DNA of 17,020 nt. It comes from Verrucomicrobia subdivision 3 bacterium UBA693. GTDB lineage: Bacteria; Verrucomicrobiota; Verrucomicrobiia; Limisphaerales; UBA8199. The notes under the pieces are model-generated. The model did no database searches and had not been told where the DNA came from. It worked only from the letters and a program-made list of their open reading frames with translations. The stretch lies in NCBI GenBank assembly GCA_002298785.1, contig DBMR01000068.1, positions 1 to 17,020 of the forward strand. Direction: 5' to 3'. This document shows positions 1 to 7,184 of this stretch, piece by piece; within the stretch, counting starts at the first letter, position 1, and every line of letters starts with the position of its first letter. Position numbers and translations under genes: made by a program.

Positions 1-1653
1 GAGGGTTTCCTGTTGGACTAATTGATAACCAAGCACAAAGTCCGTAAACATGTCCCCCACCGGCACCAGGAAATAACCCTGATGCAGTTTGTCACGCGAG
101 GCCTGAAGCTCCTGCACATTGACCTGCACTTGCGTGGAAACCTTCTCCTCATCCACTCGAACCCCGCGCTTACGGGCGAGTCCAATCACCATCGCTTCCA
201 TGCTGTTGTTGTGACAGGAAGTGCACCCGGCATTCTTGGAGAAATTGAAATCCGTCCGCTGGAGCAAAGGGAGGCTGTCGCGAACCGCGGCTTGGATAGT
301 ATTACCCTGCCGGGGCTTCCTCATTACCTGCGCCTCCGGACTTCCTTTGGCGCCACACTTCACCAGGAAATCTACGATCGGCGTGTGCCCGTTGTTCCTG
401 GCGATTTCGAGCACGGTCAGACCGGCATCACCGGCTTTGGTATGCTGATTTCGGGCATTCACGTCCGCCCCGCGTTCGACCAGCAGCTTCACGACGTCGA
501 GTGGCAGCACGTCCGAGATCGCCGCGTACATCAATGGGGTCCGGCCAAACGGATCATATGCATTCGCCTCGGCACCGCGATCCAGCAGCAGACGCACGGA
601 TTTCAGGTCGCCCAGCACTGCCGTATTCTGCAGCGCCATCGTATAAACATTGGTGTCGCTGATGCGCGCAGCCAGTAGTTCGAGACTCTTCTGGCATTTC
701 GAAACCACGGCCATCGTCAGGCCCCATTCCGCCACCGCCTTGGCATCGGCACCGTGCCGCAGGAGCAGTTCCACAATCCGCTCGTCACCGCCAGTGAGCG
801 CTTCCATCAGTGGAGAAGATTCCGCCACCGCCTTCGTGTTGGGATTCGGATCCGCTCCGTTAGCCAGAAGGAACTTCACGATTCGCGCGGCTCCGGGGCG
901 ACGGGCCGCAATCATGAGCGCCGTGCGGCGATCGTCCGACTTCGCGTTCACATCCGCACCATGCTTCACCAACAGCCGGGTCTTATCCAAGTCACGCGCT
1001 GCCCACATCAGTGCCGAGGCGTTGGCATCATTGCGTTGGTTGGGATCCGCTCCCAACTGCAAAAGCCTGGCCAGAGTAGCGGCCGGGGCATAAAGCACCG
1101 CATACATGAACGGCGTGGAGCCTTCCGGTCCGCGGGCATTAAGCAGAGCCGGTTCAGCCTCGACCGAGGTCATGAACCTCGACAGGTCGCCGCGGCGCAG
1201 GGCCTCGACCAGGGCCACCGCCTTTGGATCGAATGGGGGCAGTTCCATTTCATTAGACAGCGTGTCGGGCCACTCGGCTCCCTGGTCGATCCAAGCCTTT
1301 ATGATCGCCACCTTCTCCGGCCGCAACTCGCCTGTGGGTGGCATTTGGATGCCGTACTCATTCCCGATGAGCCGGTGATAAACCATGCTGTTGGCGCTGC
1401 TCCCGGGAATCACCCGCCGCGAAAAGGCCTTCAGAACAGAGCTCTTGCGATCCAGTCGTAAACCCGCCTTTTGCTTCGAGGGGCCATGGCAATCGGTGCA
1501 ATTCTCCTGGAAAATCGGCAGAACCTCCTTTTCAAAATCAACCTTGGAGGGGACCTGCGCTGCCACCCCGCTGGTGAACAGCGCCCCACATACCACAACC
1601 AAGATGTGGATCCCCTCAACCCTCCTCGCGCCTGACAAAACCGTCGTAATCAT
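1..1653 (-). CDS. Secreted PSCyt1 cytochrome c / ankyrin-repeat protein (3' end outside window)
   Basis: I translated the minus strand by hand. From the ATG at 1653-1651 the frame stays open for 551 codons to the left edge, so the C-terminus is missing. Residues 13-33 form a hydrophobic signal or anchor segment. A Planctomycete-type cytochrome c domain follows, with heme motif CTDCH at residues 52-56 and a likely axial Met in QMPPTGE (Met104). Ankyrin repeats fill about 145-435, with repeated GADPN, GADVNA and TPLMYAA signatures. After them comes a second heme motif, CTSCH at 477-481, inside a stretch resembling the alpha-toroid part of related long proteins (established pattern: cytochrome-ankyrin proteins of Acidobacteria and Verrucomicrobia). 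The likely role is a periplasmic electron-transfer or scaffold protein; partner and substrate are unknown. It diverges from the oxidoreductase gene at 2006. Confidence 0.88.
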   Translation of the reverse strand, partial: MITTVLSGARRVEGIHILVVVCGALFTSGVAAQVPSKVDFEKEVLPIFQENCTDCHGPSKQKAGLRLDRKSSVLKAFSRRVIPGSSANSMVYHRLIGNEYGIQMPPTGELRPEKVAIIKAWIDQGAEWPDTLSNEMELPPFDPKAVALVEALRRGDLSRFMTSVEAEPALLNARGPEGSTPFMYAVLYAPAATLARLLQLGADPNQRNDANASALMWAARDLDKTRLLVKHGADVNAKSDDRRTALMIAARRPGAARIVKFLLANGADPNPNTKAVAESSPLMEALTGGDERIVELLLRHGADAKAVAEWGLTMAVVSKCQKSLELLAARISDTNVYTMALQNTAVLGDLKSVRLLLDRGAEANAYDPFGRTPLMYAAISDVLPLDVVKLLVERGADVNARNQHTKAGDAGLTVLEIARNNGHTPIVDFLVKCGAKGSPEAQVMRKPRQGNTIQAAVRDSLPLLQRTDFNFSKNAGCTSCHNNSMEAMVIGLARKRGVRVDEEKVSTQVQVNVQELQASRDKLHQGYFLVPVGDMFTDFVLGYQLVQQETL

Positions 1654-2005
1654 CGCACCACAATGTCTCAGAAGATTCACGATGTTGCTCTACGTATACT
1701 CTCAGCCCAACATTGCTCCCCGCGCCGGTCACGCCAATATCAGCGCCGACAAATGCCGGGCAGTGGCATTTATTTCCTCTTATGGGAACTTTCAGTCTTT
1801 ATAATACACCACCCTCGGCCCCGGTGCAAGTGATTTCGCGCCAGACGACGTACTCCTGGTCGGGCCGTGGCGCGTCCGAAGGTGGCCCAGCAAAAATTCT
1901 CCCGCAACCTCAGCCTCCCCGATAAGAAGCCTACTCCTTACGGGCCGGCGCGATCCTCGGTTTAGGCTGGCATCGCCGCCTCAACAAATTCAAGATGACC
2001 TTCAT
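1654..2005. other. 352-base divergent intergenic region
   Basis: This gap separates the divergently transcribed cytochrome/ankyrin gene and the Gfo/Idh/MocA gene, so it should hold both promoters. The only strong signal I see is a perfect TATAAT at 1800-1805 on the plus strand. No convincing gene, RNA or repeat was found. Short open frames here lack family resemblance. Confidence 0.6.
1800..1805 (+). promoter_or_regulatory. Candidate -10 box (TATAAT) for the downstream oxidoreductase
   Basis: The hexamer is a perfect consensus -10 in an AT-rich patch between divergent genes. The sequence at the matching -35 distance (around 1777-1782) is poor. If used, it would leave a leader of about 195 bases before the ATG at 2006. 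The call rests on the hexamer alone. Confidence 0.3.
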
Positions 2006-3376
2006 ATGAACCGCCGAACATTTCTCAAAACGAGCGGCCTCGGATGTGCCGCGCTCGCCCTGAACAAAATCCCAGCATTTGCCGCTGACCTTGCCGACCA
2101 GAAGAAGCGGGTAGGCCTGATCGGCACCGGATGGTATGGCAAGGTGGATTTGCTGCGTTTGATACAAATCGCGCCGATCGAGGTGGTTTCGTTGTGCGAC
2201 GTCGATAAACGGCTCCTGGCGGAAGCGGCGGAGATCGTGGCGGAGCGCCAACTTTCGAAGAAAAAGCCGCGCACCTACGGCGATTACCGCGAGATGCTCA
2301 AGGAGAAAGACCTGGACCTGGTGCTGATAGCAACGCCGGATCACTGGCATGCTCTACCCATGATCGCCGCCGCACAGTCCGGGGCGGACATTTATGTGCA
2401 GAAACCTATTGGCGTGGATGTCGTGGAATGCCAGGCCATGGTGGCGGCAGCGCGCAAGCACGGTCGCGTCGTCCAGGTGGGCACCCAACGCCGCAGCACG
2501 CCGCACTTATTCGAAGCGCAGGAATTGATCAAGGAAGGTCGTTTGGGCCGCATTGGTCTGGTCGAGACTTATTGCTATGGCCGGCGCGGCATCAGCAACC
2601 CTCCCGATCAACCGCCACCGGAGAACCTCGATTACGAGATGTGGACCGGGCCCGCCCCCATGCGCCCGTTCAACTCCGGCGTCCATCCCCGAAGTTGGCG
2701 TAATTACATGGAATACGGCAACGGCACGATTGGGGATATGGGCATTCATATGGTCGACATGGTGCGGTGGATGCTGAACCTCGGTGCACCCCAGCGAATT
2801 TCTTCCACCGGCGGCAATTATTTTCATAAAGAAGGCAAACCCAATATTCCCGACATGCAAACCGCAACGTTTGATTACGGGGATCTGCAGGTTACCTGGG
2901 AGCATCGCCACTTCGGCGCACAGCCTGACCCGAAATACTGGTGGGGCGCCAATTTCTACGGGGAAAAAGCCACACTCAAAGCGAGCGTGTTCGGTTTCGA
3001 CTTTGTCCCACTGGACGGCGGCACCGCAATCCATCGCGAATGGAATGATGCCAACGCCAAGTACCCGGTTGATAGTGACAAGTATCCGGAAGACAAAGCC
3101 GAGAAGGGCATCGAATACCATGTCGCCCCGGCCATCCGCGAGCATATGAAAGATTTACTGCAATGCACCGCCAGCCGCGGACGTGCGCGGGCCGATATCA
3201 ACGAAGGGAGCATCTCCACCAGCATGTGCGTGCTCGCGAACCTGTCCCTGCAACTCAAACGCAGCTTCGCCTGGGATGAAACCAAAGGCCGTGTGGTCGG
3301 AGACGAGGAGGCCAACCAACTGCTGGCTCGCCCCTATCGTTCGCCCTGGCGCCATCCCACACCCGAAACGGTGTAG
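2006..3376 (+). CDS. Tat-exported Gfo/Idh/MocA family oxidoreductase
   Basis: A 456-residue predicted NAD(P)-dependent sugar or cyclitol dehydrogenase of the Gfo/Idh/MocA family. The N-terminus carries a twin-arginine signal (RRTFLK at residues 3-8, a hydrophobic stretch, then a likely AFA cleavage site near 26), so it is exported folded, probably with its cofactor. The Rossmann domain starts at RVGLIGTGWYG (35-45). ATPDHWH (109-115) and QKP (132-134, the catalytic-Lys position, usually EKP) follow. The C-terminal domain holds GDMGIHMVDMVRWML (243-257), the usual Asp/His active-site helix. Length is typical for Tat-type members. ATG 2006 is chosen because it begins the Tat signal; no clear ribosome binding site precedes it. 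It stands alone, converging on nhaR. The substrate cannot be assigned. Confidence 0.93.
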   Translation: MNRRTFLKTSGLGCAALALNKIPAFAADLADQKKRVGLIGTGWYGKVDLLRLIQIAPIEVVSLCDVDKRLLAEAAEIVAERQLSKKKPRTYGDYREMLKEKDLDLVLIATPDHWHALPMIAAAQSGADIYVQKPIGVDVVECQAMVAAARKHGRVVQVGTQRRSTPHLFEAQELIKEGRLGRIGLVETYCYGRRGISNPPDQPPPENLDYEMWTGPAPMRPFNSGVHPRSWRNYMEYGNGTIGDMGIHMVDMVRWMLNLGAPQRISSTGGNYFHKEGKPNIPDMQTATFDYGDLQVTWEHRHFGAQPDPKYWWGANFYGEKATLKASVFGFDFVPLDGGTAIHREWNDANAKYPVDSDKYPEDKAEKGIEYHVAPAIREHMKDLLQCTASRGRARADINEGSISTSMCVLANLSLQLKRSFAWDETKGRVVGDEEANQLLARPYRSPWRHPTPETV

Positions 3377-3390
3377 CCTCACCGCCAACG

Positions 3391-3472
3391 GCTAACGCCC
3401 TATACGGCATCTGGGATTCCGGCCCTGGGCCACGGTATCCCAAGGATCGTTCGTACCTGAAGGGCTGTTAGC
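3391..3472. repeat. Nested inverted-repeat element in a convergent gap
   Basis: Outer arms GCTAACGCCCT (3391-3401) and AGGGCTGTTAGC (3461-3472) are complementary over 11 base pairs with one bulged T. Nested inside, TGGGAT (3412-3417) pairs with ATCCCA (3437-3442), enclosing GC-rich complementary segments around 3419-3435. A perfect 12-bp palindrome, TCCGGCGCCGGA (3474-3485), lies just beyond. The element sits between the stop codons of convergent genes, where REP/MITE-like dispersed palindromes or bidirectional terminators are common. There is no T-run on either strand, so a dispersed structured repeat seems as likely as a terminator. Confidence 0.55.
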
Positions 3473-3519
3473 GTCCGGCGCCGGAAATCGAACCGCCTGC
3501 CACCGTCCAGCGCGATCAA

Positions 3520-4425
3520 TCACGGTTTCACAAATAATCCAGAACCTCCGGCGGAGGTGATGGCGGTCACAGCCGGATGGGTCAGCCTCCGCTCGGGAGT
3601 GATCGCATAAAACTGCTGGCGACAGGCGTCGGTTTGGCCAATCACTTTGAACCCAAACTGGTCCACAACTTCGTTCACCACGATGGTGGGCACGCACATA
3701 AAACCTTGCCCGTGGAGCGCCACGACGTTTACAAGCGCGGGATCGTAAAACTCTCCAAGCAGACGAGGGCGAATCCCCACCGCGTGAAACCATTTCTCGA
3801 GCGAACGGCGCAAACCGCTGTTGGCCATGGGCAGTAGCGCGGGCGCACCATTCAAACATTTCGGGAAGCGACCTTCCAGCTTCCGGGCCAACTCCGGCGC
3901 GGCACAGAAAGTGACTCCGGACTCCCCAAACAAATGGTTGAACACGTTGGTGGTGACTCCGCTGGAAGCCGGCTCATCCGCCAGCACCACATCGAGCCGA
4001 TAAGAGGCCAGTTCAATCAGCATGTCCGAAACACTGGCCTCCCAGCACGACACCTGCACGGGCTGCGGCAGGGAGAAGATCGGTTTGATTAGATGATATG
4101 TGACGGGTTTAGGCAGCGCATCGGCCACCCCCAGGTTCACGCGCATGGGCCGGGAAGTGGGTCGCAGTTTCACCGCGTTCAGCAAGTCCTGACCAATCGC
4201 GAAGATTTCCTCCGCATAAGCCAGCACCTGCTGGCCCACATCGGTTAACACCAGGTTTCGACCCGCACGGCGAAAGAGCTTTTCGCCCAGCGCCCCCTCC
4301 AGCGCCTGGATCTGCGCGCTAATCGTAGGCTGCGAGACATGCAGCTTGGCGGCCGCCCGGGTCAGGCCCCCTTCCTTCGCCACCGTCCAAAAATAACGCA
4401 GGTGATGGTAATTCAGAAATTCCAT
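3520..4425 (-). CDS. nhaR: NhaR-like LysR-family transcriptional regulator
   Basis: A LysR-type regulator most like NhaR, the activator of the Na+/H+ antiporter gene nhaA in enterobacteria. It starts MEFLNYHHLRYFW, matching the NhaR start INYNHLYYFW, followed by a winged helix-turn-helix (AAAKLHVSQPTISAQIQALE). The effector domain keeps NhaR-type blocks GVADALPKP, LLGEFYDPAL and, near the C-terminus, HPAV. From ATG 4425 the protein has 301 residues, normal for the family. An in-frame ATG at 4437 would add four residues; 4425 is preferred because it matches the family start. It diverges from the receiver-domain gene at 4512, with a LysR dyad between them. No nhaA gene lies in the window, so its target may be the stress cluster downstream or a distant gene. 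Confidence 0.88.
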   Translation of the reverse strand: MEFLNYHHLRYFWTVAKEGGLTRAAAKLHVSQPTISAQIQALEGALGEKLFRRAGRNLVLTDVGQQVLAYAEEIFAIGQDLLNAVKLRPTSRPMRVNLGVADALPKPVTYHLIKPIFSLPQPVQVSCWEASVSDMLIELASYRLDVVLADEPASSGVTTNVFNHLFGESGVTFCAAPELARKLEGRFPKCLNGAPALLPMANSGLRRSLEKWFHAVGIRPRLLGEFYDPALVNVVALHGQGFMCVPTIVVNEVVDQFGFKVIGQTDACRQQFYAITPERRLTHPAVTAITSAGGSGLFVKP

Positions 4426-4458
4426 AGACCGCACCATCTTTCACTTAAACCTAAAAGT

Positions 4459-4479
4459 CCAATCGAGAAATCGTATTGG
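4459..4479. promoter_or_regulatory. LysR-type operator, CCAAT-N11-ATTGG
   Basis: CCAAT at 4459-4463 and ATTGG at 4475-4479 are perfect inverted arms separated by 11 bases. This is the classic LysR T-N11-A pattern. It lies 33 bases before the regulator's ATG (4425) and 32 bases before the divergent gene's ATG (4512), the usual place for autoregulation plus activation of the neighbour. Binding is inferred. Confidence 0.6.
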
Positions 4480-4511
4480 TCTAATCGACATTCCAGCACG
4501 AAGGTGCCGGC

Positions 4512-5030
4512 ATGAAAATGAGACTGACCATATTGGCCCTGGTGATGGCGATCACCCCGCAAGTGCGGGCGACGATCTATCGCGCCTTCCGCGCCGACGA
4601 TTTCGAGATCGTTTGGACCGATACGCTATCTAAAGCGCTCCAAGCCTCCATTACGCGGCACCCCAGCCTGGTGGTGTTGGACGTGGACCGGTCCGCGCCA
4701 GGCGGCAGAACCATCCTCGACAACTTAAGAAACCTCAACCCCACTGTCCCGATGGTGGTGCTGGCCGAGCAGCCGCCGGCACGAGGCCAAGCCATTGTGG
4801 AGGTGGGAGTTGCCGTGCTGCGGAAGCCCGTCAGCGCGGGTTCGCTTGCGGAGACCGCCAACACGCTTTTTAGTTCTGCCAATCTGAATATTAATTCTCA
4901 GTCAGCCGAAAACACCGAGGCTTCGACGGCAACCGCGAATTCAGATCCGTTTCGCGAAATGCTGCGCGCAAAGTCGAACACCCCATTCGCATTTACCCCT
5001 CCTTACCAGCACTGGGGCTTGAACGAATAG
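4512..5030 (+). CDS. Degenerate receiver-domain (response-regulator-like) protein
   Basis: A 172-residue protein whose first ~120 residues fold like a CheY receiver domain. Asp57 in LVVLDVD sits at the phospho-acceptor position and Lys105 in LRKP at the conserved lysine. However, the acidic pair expected at the end of the first strand is missing (the sequence reads LALVMAITPQ), and the Ser/Thr switch after strand 4 is Ala (VVLAEQ). Metal binding and normal phosphorylation are therefore doubtful. The tail (121-172) is Ser/Thr/Ala/Asn-rich and shows no output domain. AAGGTG at 4501-4506 is a reasonable ribosome binding site for this ATG. It is divergent from nhaR, and a LysR operator precedes it. 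It may act as a protein-protein adaptor (inference). Confidence 0.72.
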   Translation: MKMRLTILALVMAITPQVRATIYRAFRADDFEIVWTDTLSKALQASITRHPSLVVLDVDRSAPGGRTILDNLRNLNPTVPMVVLAEQPPARGQAIVEVGVAVLRKPVSAGSLAETANTLFSSANLNINSQSAENTEASTATANSDPFREMLRAKSNTPFAFTPPYQHWGLNE

Positions 5031-5123
5031 GCTACAACCAGGATACGCCACTCGAAATTAATAAAAAATCTGAGCGAAACCCAGCGAAGGCTCTCCGCTC
5101 ACAATCTACAAAACCTAAAACTG

Positions 5124-5498
5124 ATGAAACCAAACTTGAACCTCATTGTCCGTTATTGCGGCATCAACAAACAGGCCATTTGGCAACAATTAGTGCAAAC
5201 CAACATCCGGAGGTTGCAGGCGCTGGCCACAATCGCCACCGCTCGCGTGACGCTTGAGTGGCGGCATGGCGTCCGGCCTGCCTTCCGCGTGTTAACGCAA
5301 TTGGAAGTTCCCGGACCCGATTTTCACGCCGAAGCCAGCGGCTACACGTTGCCGGCCGCGCTGGCGAAGGTATTCAAAAACCTCGAGAAGCAAATCCAGT
5401 CGCGCAAGCAAAGACGGGCGTCTCAGTGGAAAACGAACCTGCAACTGGGCTTTGGTAACAGCCGTGGCTCAACCGGCCTGGCAGGTGCAAGGGCCTGA
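5124..5498 (+). CDS. HPF/RaiA-like ribosome hibernation factor (short form)
   Basis: A 124-residue protein resembling the S30AE/HPF-RaiA family, which binds the 30S decoding region and silences ribosomes under stress. The N-terminal beta-strand, a helix (QLVQTNIRRLQAL), a strand with conserved pattern (ATARVTLEW), then LEVPGPDFHAEASGYTLPAALAKVF and a basic helix ending QIQSRKQRR match the family's beta-alpha-beta-beta-beta-alpha order. It lacks the extra dimerisation domain of long HPF. Its last ~25 residues (Gly/Ser/Ala-rich) are not typical. No clear ribosome binding site precedes the ATG. It lies 93 bases after the receiver gene, in the same direction, and may be co-transcribed with it. 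The main doubt is the low conservation expected of such a small protein. Confidence 0.7.
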   Translation: MKPNLNLIVRYCGINKQAIWQQLVQTNIRRLQALATIATARVTLEWRHGVRPAFRVLTQLEVPGPDFHAEASGYTLPAALAKVFKNLEKQIQSRKQRRASQWKTNLQLGFGNSRGSTGLAGARA

Positions 5499-5515
5499 AC
5501 TTGCCGGACAATAAA

Positions 5516-5537
5516 GCACCCCCAACATTGGGGGTGC
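5516..5537 (+). terminator. Perfect GC-rich hairpin between the HPF-like and TerC genes
   Basis: GCACCCCC (5516-5523) pairs exactly with GGGGGTGC (5530-5537), and the inner AA/TT can extend the stem. It starts 18 bases after the HPF-like stop codon. On the plus strand it is followed by ATTGCG rather than a T-run; on the minus strand it is followed by TTTATTG. It may be a weak terminator or a 5'-leader structure for the TerC-family gene. Confidence 0.5.
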
Positions 5538-5580
5538 ATTGCGTAAGTTTGACCGTACTCGTGCATTCTGAAATAAAGCT

Positions 5581-6528
5581 GTGATTGATCAAGTTTGGCT
5601 CTGGGTCGGTTTCAACGTGTTCGTCCTGGCGATGCTGGCCCTGGACCTCGGGGTATTCCACCGCACGGCGCACGCGTTGTCCCTCAAGGAATCCATCATC
5701 TGGACGGTGGTTTGGGTGGGCCTTGCGCTGCTGTTCAACGCCGGCGTCTGGCATTTCTACGGGTCGCAAAAGGCATTGGAGTTCTTCACCGGTTACTTCA
5801 TCGAGAAATCGCTGAGCGTAGACAACGTCTTTGTCTTCGCCCTGATCTTCTCTTATTTCGCGGTGCCGGGTAAGTATCAGCACAAGGTCCTGTTTTGGGG
5901 AATTCTAGGCGCGCTCGTGATGAGGGCCATCATGATCGCCGCCGGCGCGGTGTTGATCGCGAAATTTGCCTGGATCCTCTATGTGTTCGGTGGATTCCTC
6001 ATCCTCACCGGCATCAAGATGGTAGTGAAGAGCAAGGAGGAGATCCATCCGGAGCGCAACCCGGCGGTGCGCTGCTTTAGGAAACTCATGTCGGTGACGT
6101 CGGATTATCGCGAAGGCCGGTTCTTTGTGCGGGAAGGTGGCAAACGCTGGGCTACGCCGTTGTTCCTGGTGCTCCTGCTGGTGGAATTCTCGGATGTAAT
6201 CTTCGCCGTGGACTCCATTCCGGCGATTTTCGCCGTCACCACCGATCCGTTCATAGTGTATACCTCGAATGTGTTCGCCATCCTCGGCTTGCGCTCGCTC
6301 TACTTCGCGTTGGCCGGCGTGATGGACAAGTTCCACTACCTCAAAACCGGGCTCGGGGTGGTGCTGGTGTTCGTGGGGGTTAAGTTACTACTGGCACACA
6401 CGGCCTGGGCCATTCCCACACTGCCGTCTCTCGGGGTCGTCGTGGTGATCTTCACCATATCCGTCGTGGCGTCGCTTCTGCGCGTCGAGCAGGTGAAAGT
6501 GCCAACCTCCGGCCAAACCTCGACATGA
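5581..6528 (+). CDS. TerC/Alx-family integral membrane protein
   Basis: A 315-residue multi-helix membrane protein of the TerC family, whose members (for example E. coli Alx) are linked to manganese export, alkaline stress and tellurite resistance. Two family signatures are clear: EKSLSVDNVFVFALIF (75-90) and EFSDVIFAVDSIPAIFAVT (202-220). Their acidic residues lie within membrane helices and probably bind metal. About eight or nine hydrophobic helices are visible, with a charged cytoplasmic loop at about 150-190. The start is GTG 5581: an in-frame TGA at 5569 rules out anything longer, and a later start would lose the first helix. The stop overlaps the next ATG (ATGA at 6525-6528), which indicates translational coupling to the CNNM gene. 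Confidence 0.93.
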   Translation: MIDQVWLWVGFNVFVLAMLALDLGVFHRTAHALSLKESIIWTVVWVGLALLFNAGVWHFYGSQKALEFFTGYFIEKSLSVDNVFVFALIFSYFAVPGKYQHKVLFWGILGALVMRAIMIAAGAVLIAKFAWILYVFGGFLILTGIKMVVKSKEEIHPERNPAVRCFRKLMSVTSDYREGRFFVREGGKRWATPLFLVLLLVEFSDVIFAVDSIPAIFAVTTDPFIVYTSNVFAILGLRSLYFALAGVMDKFHYLKTGLGVVLVFVGVKLLLAHTAWAIPTLPSLGVVVVIFTISVVASLLRVEQVKVPTSGQTST

Positions 6529-7184
6529 GTACGATCATCATTGAATCGCTGATCATTCTGGTGCTCCTGGCGGCGAATGGCGTTTTCGCCATGACGGAAA
6601 TCGCGGTGGTGTCGGCCCGGAAAGCCCGCCTGCGGCGCCTGGCTGAGACCGGTGACGAGAAGGCGAAAGCCGCCCTGATCATCGCCGAATCGCCCAACCG
6701 CTTTCTCGCCACCGTCCAGGTGGGGATCACTCTGGTCGGTGTGCTGGCGGGGGCCTTTGGCGGAGCAACGATCGCCGAGGAAATTGCGATCAAACTACAC
6801 ACGATTCCCCTGCTCCTCCCCTATAGTGAAGCGATCGGCATCGGCATCGTCGTGCTGGGCATCAGCTTCTTCTCATTGATCTTGGGGGAGTTGGTTCCCA
6901 AGCGCATCGGGCTGAATAATCCGGAACGCATCGCCCGGTTCATGGCCGCTCCCATGAACGGGCTTGCGCGACTGGGTGGCCCGCTCGTGCGCTTGCTCAC
7001 CGCCTCCACAGAATTGGTGTTGCGCATCATTCGCCTCAAGAAACCCCAGGAACCGCCGGTGACTGAAGAGGAGGTCAAGGTCCTAATCCAGGAAGGGGTC
7101 CAGGCCGGAGTGTTCGATCGCCGGGAACCGGATATGGTCGAAGGCGCCTATCGCTCGATCGCCTGCCAGTGCGCGACATCATGA
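6525..7184 (+). pseudogene. CNNM/CorC-HlyC membrane protein, N-terminal part before a frameshift
   Basis: This fragment encodes the CNNM (DUF21) transmembrane domain of a hemolysin-C/CorC-type transporter family implicated in Mg2+/Co2+ homeostasis. Visible features are an N-terminal membrane helix, the ANGVFAMTEIAVVSARK motif, VQVGITLVGVLAGAFGG, and LGELVPKRIGLNNPERIA. It continues into the linker TEEEVKVLIQEGVQAGVFD. The frame then breaks at 7152-7157: the expected text A-Y-R-x-D-R-L-P-V-R-D-I-M-T-P continues one frame over. Adding one base (for example CGCCTCGAT in place of CGCTCGAT) restores the family sequence. The gene is translationally coupled to TerC by an ATGA overlap. The break may be a real mutation or a base-calling error. 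Confidence 0.82.

Noticed and set aside
22..678. A 218-codon plus-strand open frame at the left edge
   Set aside because: The opposite strand encodes ankyrin repeats and a heme motif in one continuous frame. This frame's Arg/His-rich text is the shadow.
5499..5580. Manganese (yybP-ykoY) riboswitch before the TerC-family gene
   Set aside because: The gap is short and lacks the conserved yybP-ykoY GGGGAGUAG-like segments; only one simple hairpin is present.
7152..7171. Programmed ribosomal frameshift in the CNNM gene
   Set aside because: There is no slippery heptamer or downstream stimulatory structure, and a probable second frame change plus loss of the C-terminal domain point to mutation instead.
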